Below are positions 7,305 through 11,292 of a stretch of 11,292 bases of DNA, piece after piece (the stretch's first letter is position 1; the number at the start of each line of letters is the position of its first letter). Source of the DNA: CF-113 sp035716135 (GTDB lineage Bacteria > Chloroflexota > Ktedonobacteria > Ktedonobacterales > Ktedonobacteraceae); contig DASTKD010000364.1 in the NCBI GenBank assembly GCA_035716135.1, positions 1-11,292 on the forward strand, given 5' to 3'. Under the pieces are notes generated by a model. It was not told where the DNA came from and searched no databases. It saw only the letters and a program-made list of their open reading frames with translations. The translations under genes were made by a program, and so were the position numbers.

Positions 7305-7955
7305 TTAGCCTCTCGTTCCCGTGGATGAATCGCGATCCACTCCCTGCAACCGTTCTTTGAGCAAATTGCGCGCGCGAAACAAATGTGTTTTAATAGTGCC
7401 GACAGGCATAGCAAGAATTTCCGCCATTTCTTCGTAGGTCTTATCTTGTAGATGGCGCAGAATCAATACAATACGGTATTTTGCAGGTAGATGAGAGAGG
7501 TGTTCCTGAACAAAAGCCTGCCGCTCATGTTCATCGATTTGAGCATCAGTGCAGTCAAAGGTGTCTTCGCCTTCCAACGCCTGTTCCGCCTGTAACGCGG
7601 CCTGCAATGCCTGGTCGCGTTTGCGCGTCTCAAGTTGTTTCAAGGCGCAGTTATAGGCGATGCGATACAGCCAGGTTGCGAAACGCGCTTCACCCCGAAA
7701 AGACGGCAAACCCTGCCAGGCGGCCAGAAAGGTCTCCTGTGTGATCTCGCTTGCTTCTTCATATTGCTGGAGCATTCGATACACCAGGTTGAAGATGCGT
7801 CGCTGGTATCGCTGGACAAGCTGCGCGAAAGCGTCCTGGTCGCCGCGCTTACTGGCAGCGACAAGTTGCTGGTCATCCAGTTCAACGGGGGAAGAGGCCG
7901 TCTTAGAGAGCGATACTCCCAGACCGGTTAATGATGGCAAGAAATGCTCTCTCAT
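7305..7955 (-). CDS. ECF-type RNA polymerase sigma factor (RpoE/SigW-like)
   Basis: 216 residues with only sigma regions 2 and 4, as in extracytoplasmic-function sigma factors. Region 2 spans about 43-112: FAQLVQRYQRRIFNLVYRML binds core polymerase, EASEITQETFLAAW (67-80) is the classic region 2.2 block, and FATWLYRIAYNCALKQL reads the -10 element. Region 4 spans about 152-205: LSHLPAKYRIVLILRHLQ then the helix-turn-helix YEEMAEILAMPVGTIKTHLF for the -35 element. The linker (113-150) is acidic and long. The start at 7955 has AAAGGA about 5 bases upstream. It is the first gene of the minus-strand run and its partner anti-sigma follows directly, the standard arrangement for a signal-released, usually autoregulated, ECF switch. 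Its target promoters are unknown. Confidence 0.93.
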   Translation of the reverse strand: MREHFLPSLTGLGVSLSKTASSPVELDDQQLVAASKRGDQDAFAQLVQRYQRRIFNLVYRMLQQYEEASEITQETFLAAWQGLPSFRGEARFATWLYRIAYNCALKQLETRKRDQALQAALQAEQALEGEDTFDCTDAQIDEHERQAFVQEHLSHLPAKYRIVLILRHLQDKTYEEMAEILAMPVGTIKTHLFRARNLLKERLQGVDRDSSTGTRG

Positions 7956-7980
7956 ATGTTCCTTTAGAGATTCAATCTAT

Positions 7981-8048
7981 GGAAAATGTTTCGTTGTACA
8001 AGAATCCCGAACGGGAACATCGGACGATTGGCAATGAAACATCTTTCC
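7981..8048. promoter_or_regulatory. Nested inverted repeats in the divergent ECF sigma / membrane protein intergenic region
   Basis: GGAAAATGTTTC (7981-7992) and GAAACATCTTTCC (8036-8048) are inverted copies differing by one inserted base, so GAAACAT followed by TTTCC is found reading outward on each strand. Near the centre is a second inverted repeat, TCCCG / CGGGA around AA (8005-8016). The block lies in the 154-bp gap between the ECF sigma start and the divergent membrane gene. It is a candidate operator or ECF-promoter pair. Confidence 0.45.
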
Positions 8049-8058
8049 TGCTTATAGT
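8028..8058 (+). promoter_or_regulatory. Possible promoter of the small membrane protein gene
   Basis: TTGGCA (8028-8033) and TATAGT (8053-8058) are 19 bases apart. The boxes are good but the spacing is long for a housekeeping promoter. The predicted leader is about 45 bases. The boxes overlap the right arm of the inverted repeat described for this region. Confidence 0.35.
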
Positions 8059-8109
8059 ATCTTACCACATATACGCATGAGAAATCATAATAGTAGACAG
8101 GGGTAGCAT

Positions 8110-8562
8110 ATGTCCTCAGTTGTACTTGCGGCTTTGCTTGGCTGGCTGATCGCCCTCGCCATTTTTCTGGGCTTCATCGCGGGGCTGCGCTATATCGATC
8201 ACCGCGAGCGCATGGCCCTGATCGCGCGCGGCATGGACCCCAACCGCCTGCGCCGCCAGCGACGCGGAACGGGCGTGCTGCGCGCCGGGCTGATCGTGGG
8301 GATGGTTGGTTTTGCCCTGACCATTGGCCTCTATCCCCTGGGCTATATCCTGCCGGCTGCCGTCACCGCTACGCCTCTCCATGTCGGCCCCTGGCTATTG
8401 CCCGGCCTGATCCCGCTCGGCGTGGGTGCCGCGCTGGTCTTCAGCTATTACCTGGGACAAGATACCCGCCCGCCCGACAATGATCCACCCGATTCCGAAC
8501 GCTACAGAAATCCCATCGAGAACGATCACCACGAGTCTAAGCCACCGTCGTCACTGCTGTGA
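8110..8562 (+). CDS. Small three-TM membrane protein (DUF6249-like), function unknown
   Basis: 150 residues. The start has AGGGG 6 bases upstream. Three hydrophobic helices are visible at about 3-25, 56-80 and 92-115, with a hydrophilic, charged tail (116-150). Between the first two helices is a basic segment with YIDHRERMALIARGMDP (28-44). This H-x-E-R-M-A-L-I-x-x-G block recalls small bacterial membrane proteins annotated as DUF6249, whose role is not known. The family assignment is from memory of the motif. It is divergent from the ECF sigma gene and shares its upstream region, so it may respond to the same signal, but this is inference. No terminator is visible between its stop and the convergent antitoxin gene. 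Confidence 0.75.
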   Translation: MSSVVLAALLGWLIALAIFLGFIAGLRYIDHRERMALIARGMDPNRLRRQRRGTGVLRAGLIVGMVGFALTIGLYPLGYILPAAVTATPLHVGPWLLPGLIPLGVGAALVFSYYLGQDTRPPDNDPPDSERYRNPIENDHHESKPPSSLL

Positions 8563-8619
8563 ATCTGTTGCTTCGCTCTCTGTGGACAAAGGGTTGGATA
8601 TTAAGAGGATGAGGTTTCT

Positions 8620-8931
8620 CTACTCGCCTGAAGATAAGCGAGGGGGCGTTTTGCCATGTAATCGCTCTAAAATCCACATACGCGCCAATGTGGTTGGTCC
8701 CATACCCTTACTATGTGCTTGCTCTCGCAATTCTCCCAACGTCTCTGCATCAAATCGAATGGTGATGCCCTGTGAAAGATTTTTTGCGAATTTTACTTTC
8801 ACTGGTTTTAGTTCATCCAGGTAGTCGGTAATGTCATGTGTATTCCAGAAATCGGCTTCCTCCTGATGGTTGGCGAATACTGGAATACGACTCTTCTCTA
8901 TCTTTGTGTGTTTTTTCTCGTGAGCTGTCAT
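8620..8931 (-). CDS. CopG-like antitoxin of a type II toxin-antitoxin family, toxin partner absent
   Basis: 103 residues from ATG 8931, which has AGGGAG 4 bases upstream. A longer reading from 8973 (14 more residues, low-complexity start) lacks a ribosome site. The N-terminal half has PVFANHQEEADFWNTHDITDYLDE (17-40), the acidic, aromatic segment typical of PF12441 (CopG antitoxin, formerly DUF3680), expected to be the toxin-contacting arm. The C-terminal half has GITIRFDAETLGELREQAHS (55-74) and GPTTLARMWILERL (78-91), a ribbon-helix-helix DNA-binding fold in which the beta strand reads the DNA. Antitoxins of this sort repress their own promoter, and a perfect palindrome overlaps the predicted promoter upstream. 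No BrnT-like or other toxin gene flanks it on either side, so it is an orphan here or acts only as a repressor. Confidence 0.85.
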   Translation of the reverse strand: MTAHEKKHTKIEKSRIPVFANHQEEADFWNTHDITDYLDELKPVKVKFAKNLSQGITIRFDAETLGELREQAHSKGMGPTTLARMWILERLHGKTPPRLSSGE

Positions 8932-8944
8932 GATTCTCCCTTTA

Positions 8945-8969
8945 GTTCGTCTTTGTAGAGACGACGAAC
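8945..8969. repeat. Hairpin in the antitoxin leader
   Basis: GTTCGTC (8945-8951) pairs with GACGAAC (8963-8969); an alternative and exclusive pairing is TCGTCT (8947-8952) with AGACGA (8959-8964). The element lies between the predicted antitoxin promoter and its ribosome site, so the two folds would form in the mRNA leader. Confidence 0.5.
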
Positions 8970-8986
8970 ACACCTACCAAACCAAA

Positions 8987-9018
8987 TTACAAGTTAATTG
9001 TAACGCATTGCGTTACAA
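8987..9018. promoter_or_regulatory. Palindromic operator upstream of the antitoxin gene
   Basis: A perfect 21-bp palindrome has 10-base arms TTGTAACGCA (8998-9007) and TGCGTTACAA (9009-9018) around one T. A further TTACAA (8987-8992) forms a second inverted pair with TTGTAA (8998-9003), 5 bases apart. The three half-sites suggest cooperative binding of two ribbon-helix-helix dimers. The palindrome covers the spacer and -10 of the predicted antitoxin promoter. Confidence 0.7.
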
Positions 9019-9025
9019 AATCCAA
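8997..9025 (-). promoter_or_regulatory. Probable promoter of the antitoxin gene
   Basis: On the minus strand TACAAT (9002-8997) is a good -10 box. TTGGAT (9025-9020) sits exactly 17 bases upstream as a weak -35. The start would be near 8990, about 60 bases before the ATG. The full spacer is operator sequence, as expected for autorepression. Confidence 0.5.
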
Positions 9026-9221
9026 TAGATTTCAAGGAAAAATCTTCCAAAAATAAGGATTATCACAATCATGTCACGCCATAGGAGTCAGGTACTATCT
9101 GACAGTTGGGCTATGATACAATGCAGTAGGTCGTTGCGCGCGTAAGAGATGAGAGTCGCGCTGCGAACCAGGAAAATAACTCGTTTTGAAGACCACTGTA
9201 CGACGAAGGAGTGATTGAAGA
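9019..9221 (+). other. Intergenic stretch before the oxygenase-like gene
   Basis: No gene is supported in this 203-base stretch. It must hold the promoter of the plus-strand gene at 9222: TATGAT (9112-9117) and TACAAT (9117-9122) overlap as possible -10 boxes, but no matching -35 box is seen. Just upstream a small inverted repeat GTCAG / CTGAC with a 7-base spacer (9087-9103) could be a regulator site. Confidence 0.3.
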
Positions 9222-9845
9222 ATGCACGTCAAACTCGATACCCTTACTGAAAAAGGATTTGCTGTCCTGCGGAACTATGAAGGCCCGCAGGTTTCCCCGG
9301 AAGAATGGATGGGGCTTGAATATATGGATTGGAAGAGCGGCGGCGACACCAACTTCGCCCCCATTGCTTCCGCGCTGGGCGAGATGGAATGCGCCGGTTT
9401 CTGGGATCATGGCAAGTCTGATAAGGATGGTATATGGACGAAAAACGCCGAAGCCTGCCCCACACTGGTGAAGTGGACAGAGAATGTAGGAGCCAGGTAT
9501 GGGCGCGTGCGCATCATCAAGCTGAACCCCAACACTGAGGCTGAAGCTCTCCACAACCAGCATCTCGATGACAATAACCGCCTCAATCCCGAAGGCGAGG
9601 GCTGGGTAGTACGCGCCTGGCTGCAACTGACCGATGACCCCGACTCGTATATGATCCTGCGCGAAGACAAAAATGACCCCTCGACCGAGTCGCGCATTGC
9701 CCTGCCGCGCAACCGCCAGTTCGTTGTTGACTCGCAGCGCCTGTGGCATGCCACCTGGCACCCCGGCCCAAAACCACGCTACGCCTTGATCGTCTCATTT
9801 GAGAGCGGCGACGCCCTCAACAAATGGATCGATAGCCAGTCGTAA
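9222..9845 (+). CDS. Putative Fe(II)/2-oxoglutarate-dependent oxygenase-like protein
   Basis: 207 residues. The start has AAGGAG 10 bases upstream. I do not recognise a named family, but the C-terminal half has the residue pattern of a double-stranded beta-helix dioxygenase: HLD (His114-x-Asp116) inside HNQHLDDNNRL, a beta-rich stretch (WVVRAWLQLTDDPDSYMILR, 128-147), then a distal His176 in LWHATWH and Arg186 in PRYALIVSF, 10 residues later, where this fold binds the 2-oxoglutarate carboxylate. His180 is an alternative ligand. The overall look recalls aspartyl/asparaginyl beta-hydroxylase-like cupins. If right, it would hydroxylate a small molecule or protein side chain. The N-terminal 100 residues are not recognised. 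There is no signal peptide or membrane segment. It stands alone between the antitoxin promoter region and a bidirectional terminator. The iron-site reading is inference; the coding call is firm. Confidence 0.6.
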   Translation: MHVKLDTLTEKGFAVLRNYEGPQVSPEEWMGLEYMDWKSGGDTNFAPIASALGEMECAGFWDHGKSDKDGIWTKNAEACPTLVKWTENVGARYGRVRIIKLNPNTEAEALHNQHLDDNNRLNPEGEGWVVRAWLQLTDDPDSYMILREDKNDPSTESRIALPRNRQFVVDSQRLWHATWHPGPKPRYALIVSFESGDALNKWIDSQS

Positions 9846-9855
9846 TCATTGCGGG

Positions 9856-9958
9856 GGCGGGAACTCCTGCACGCCGCCAATTGTCATCCTGAGCGCAGCG
9901 AAGGATCTCTCTCGCCATGTAGAGATCCTTCGCTGCGCTCAGGATGACAGTTCCCGCC
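9856..9958. repeat. Long palindromic repeat (29-bp perfect stem plus outer 10-bp stem)
   Basis: Arms 9882-9910 and 9921-9949 are exact reverse complements over 29 bases around a 10-base loop (ctcgccatgt). The left arm starts TGTCATCCTGAGCGCAGC and ends GGATCTCT. An outer pair, GGCGGGAACT (9856-9865) with AGTTCCCGCC (9949-9958), extends the fold with a 16-base one-sided bulge (the two stems share base 9949). TCATCCTGAGCG...AAGGATCT palindromes of this style are, from memory, dispersed in many environmental bacterial genomes. It lies 10 bases past the oxygenase-like stop codon. Confidence 0.9.
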
Positions 9959-9985
9959 TCGCCCATTCCTCTCACAACAATACGC

Positions 9986-10025
9986 AAAAAGGGTTGGCGC
10001 GGTGAAAACCGTACCAACCCTTTTT
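9986..10025. terminator. Bidirectional Rho-independent terminator
   Basis: AAAAAGGGTTGG (9986-9997) pairs with CCAACCCTTTTT (10014-10025); inside, GCGGT and ACCGT close a GAAA tetraloop. The stem ends in T5 on both strands, so it can stop the plus-strand gene ending at 9845 and the minus-strand gene ending at 10058. Confidence 0.9.
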
Positions 10026-10057
10026 GTCAGGGGAGGAGGAAGAAAAAGGAGGTGGTA

Positions 10058-10729
10058 TTATGCTTTCGCGTGAACGTGCCGGTTGAGCAGGTGATTCAGG
10101 GCGGCGGGATGCTTTTGCAGCGCCGTCATGAAGTTGGTGGCCTGCGCTTGCGTCAGGTTGCCATCTTTGACAGCCTGGTTCACCGCGCTCTGGACGGCGT
10201 TCAGCACAAGGGTATGCAACTGAGCGCTTGAAACGCCCTGCGCCGTCGCAATCTGGCTCAGGCTCTGACCGTTCTTCAGATCAGCCGTCAACTGGCTGGA
10301 AGTCAATTTTAACCCCTGCGCTACCTGGCTCTCAATATTGGGCAGGTATTGTTTCAAAGAACTCAGCACGATTCCGCGCTCCGCGCCATGCCCTTTACCT
10401 GTGCAAGCCTGGTGCGACTGGAGGTGCTGCTCGATAGCGTTGACCTGGTTTTGCGTCAGCTTGCCGTCTTTGACCATCTGGGCCAGCACATCCTCTCTGG
10501 CCGACACTTTATCTTGTTGCAAGGCGCTGACTGAAACGTGCAAACGATTTGCCAGGTCTTGCAGATATTGCTCGCAATATGGATTGGTAGTCGTCGTGGG
10601 TGTAGCTGCGGCAGCATTTGACTGGCCGGTATGGGCCGACGCCAGCAACGGGCCAGCGAAGAACGCGCCGAATAGAATAGCGGCTACCAGAAAGACAGAC
10701 CCACCAACAATCCAGAAGATTTTTTTCAT
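10058..10729 (-). CDS. Exported helical protein with an internal duplication, function unknown
   Basis: 223 residues from ATG 10729, with AAGGG 11 bases upstream; a TTG at 10738 would add three residues but has poorer spacing. Residues 2-32 are a signal sequence: MKKIFWI, a hydrophobic core to about 28, and a possible signal-peptidase site after ASA (30-32). A Ala/Thr-rich linker (38-49) follows. The mature part is helical with two related units: one ending in VLAQMVKDGKLTQNQVNAIE (about 81-100), the other in AVNQAVKDGNLTQAQATNFM (about 182-201). Each starts with a short segment of the LxVSxxxLxxD or GVSSAQL kind. The protein has two cysteines in the mature part, one in each flank of unit 1, that could form a disulfide. 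It lies outside the membrane or anchored to it if the signal is uncleaved. It is unlinked to an operon and faces the response regulator gene. No family is recognised. Confidence 0.75.
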   Translation of the reverse strand: MKKIFWIVGGSVFLVAAILFGAFFAGPLLASAHTGQSNAAAATPTTTTNPYCEQYLQDLANRLHVSVSALQQDKVSAREDVLAQMVKDGKLTQNQVNAIEQHLQSHQACTGKGHGAERGIVLSSLKQYLPNIESQVAQGLKLTSSQLTADLKNGQSLSQIATAQGVSSAQLHTLVLNAVQSAVNQAVKDGNLTQAQATNFMTALQKHPAALNHLLNRHVHAKA

Positions 10730-11005
10730 ATGGTTCAAAACCCTTTTCTAGAGTGACGCGCTGAGTCGCGCCTGAATTTTTATGTAGTATTCTCACACCT
10801 CTCTGTGTGACGCTTTAATCATAACTCTGAAATATGAACAAACTGTGTGCGAAAGTTCAAGATTTGCTCAAGATTGGCCTGCTGAGAGGCAAAATCCCTC
10901 TGGAAGCGTGTTTTCAGCAAACAGATATGATACCATACGCTGTAGGAGCTACCCTTTGTGGTTGCTTGCTCATGCACATTACCGCGAATCATAAGGAAAC
11001 ATCTT
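10730..11005 (+). other. Divergent intergenic region between exported protein and response regulator
   Basis: No gene is supported in these 276 bases. An inverted repeat TCACAC / GTGTGA with a 6-base spacer (10793-10810) lies about 65 bases upstream of the exported-protein start and could be a regulator site. No promoter with both boxes near consensus was found for either gene. A 65-codon frame (10834-11031) overlaps the regulator start and is judged spurious. Confidence 0.3.
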
Positions 11006-11292
11006 ATGGCTCAAAAAATTCTGATTATTGAGGATGAAGAGGGTATTATTCACCTGCTGAACCTGTATCTGCGGGATGCAGGCTATGAAGTAGTGGTGGC
11101 GAAAGATGGCGCGGACGGCCTGGCGCTGCACGCGCGCGAGCATCCCGACCTGATATTACTGGACATCATGTTGCCCGCGCTGGATGGATTTGAGGTGTGT
11201 CGCCGCATCCGTGCGTGGTCAAAAACGCCTATCCTGATGCTCACAGCGCGCGGCGATGAGGATGATCGCATTCAGGGTCTGGACATTGGCGC
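11006..11292 (+). CDS. Response regulator receiver domain, OmpR/PhoB-like, 3' end cut by window edge
   Basis: The frame opens at ATG 11006, with AAGGA 8 bases upstream, and runs open to the right edge: 95 complete codons. The visible part is a CheY-like receiver: acidic pocket Glu9-Asp10-Glu11 in IIEDEEG, phosphate-accepting Asp53 in DLILLDIMLP, conserved Pro-x-x-Asp-Gly-Phe (PALDGFEVCRRIR) and Thr80 in PILMLTARG. The conserved lysine and the output domain lie past the edge. The wording of the receiver (LLDIMLPALDGFEVCRRIR, LTARGDEDDRIQGLDIGA) is characteristic of the OmpR/PhoB class, so a winged-helix DNA-binding domain and an adjacent histidine kinase are expected downstream. Phosphorylation at Asp53 would switch DNA binding. 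Start and class are firm, target genes unknown. Confidence 0.92.
   Translation, partial: MAQKILIIEDEEGIIHLLNLYLRDAGYEVVVAKDGADGLALHAREHPDLILLDIMLPALDGFEVCRRIRAWSKTPILMLTARGDEDDRIQGLDIG

Noticed and set aside
9111..9761. 216-codon open frame on the minus strand opposite the oxygenase-like gene
   Set aside because: It lies antisense to a gene with a good ribosome site and fold-like motifs, has no ribosome site of its own, and its composition is that of a shadow frame.
10834..11031. 65-codon plus-strand frame before and over the response regulator start
   Set aside because: No ribosome site, it overlaps the firm regulator start in another frame, and the protein has no recognisable feature.

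Overview
The window reads as a bacterial chromosome segment, most likely from a soil-type Chloroflexota of the Ktedonobacteria kind. This placement is an inference from gene content: a group 2 sigma factor with a long acidic N-terminus, an ECF sigma/anti-sigma pair, an S9A prolyl oligopeptidase, a UbiA prenyltransferase, an orphan CopG-like antitoxin and a HEAT-like protein, together with strong long-stem palindromic repeats. No marker gene in the window fixes the species. No CRISPR array, IS transposase or phage gene was seen.

Layout, left to right. (1) 1-752, minus: 5' part of a HEAT-repeat-like protein, cut by the window edge. (2) 941-2161, minus: a sigma-70 family factor with a strong terminator and a near-consensus promoter about 200 bp upstream of its start, so it has a long, structured leader. 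(3) 2456-2532, plus: tRNA-Pro(GGG) with its own promoter and terminator, back to back with the sigma promoter. (4) 7955 down to 2631, minus: a five-gene same-strand run of ECF sigma factor, membrane zinc-finger anti-sigma, prolyl oligopeptidase, UbiA prenyltransferase and O-methyltransferase. The first two and the last two genes are translationally close (2-nt gap; TAATG overlap). A perfect 34-bp-stem hairpin separates the regulatory pair from the enzymes. (5) 8110-8562, plus: a small three-TM membrane protein divergent from the ECF sigma. (6) 8620-8931, minus: an orphan CopG-like antitoxin with a striking palindromic operator/promoter. (7) 9222-9845, plus: a small protein with a putative Fe(II)/2-oxoglutarate oxygenase HxD...H...R signature. 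(8) 9856-10025: a 29-bp-stem palindromic repeat and a bidirectional terminator. (9) 10058-10729, minus: an exported protein with an internal duplication. (10) 11006 to the right edge, plus: the receiver domain of a response regulator.

How they may work together: the anti-sigma factor should hold the ECF sigma at the membrane until a signal releases it. The prenyltransferase and methyltransferase look like two steps on one lipid-soluble (quinone- or meroterpenoid-type) product, but the substrate cannot be read from sequence. The most unusual material is non-coding: two long perfect inverted repeats, the antitoxin operator, twin 13-bp boxes spaced 104 bp apart in the sigma leader, and a nested inverted repeat between the ECF sigma and its divergent neighbour.
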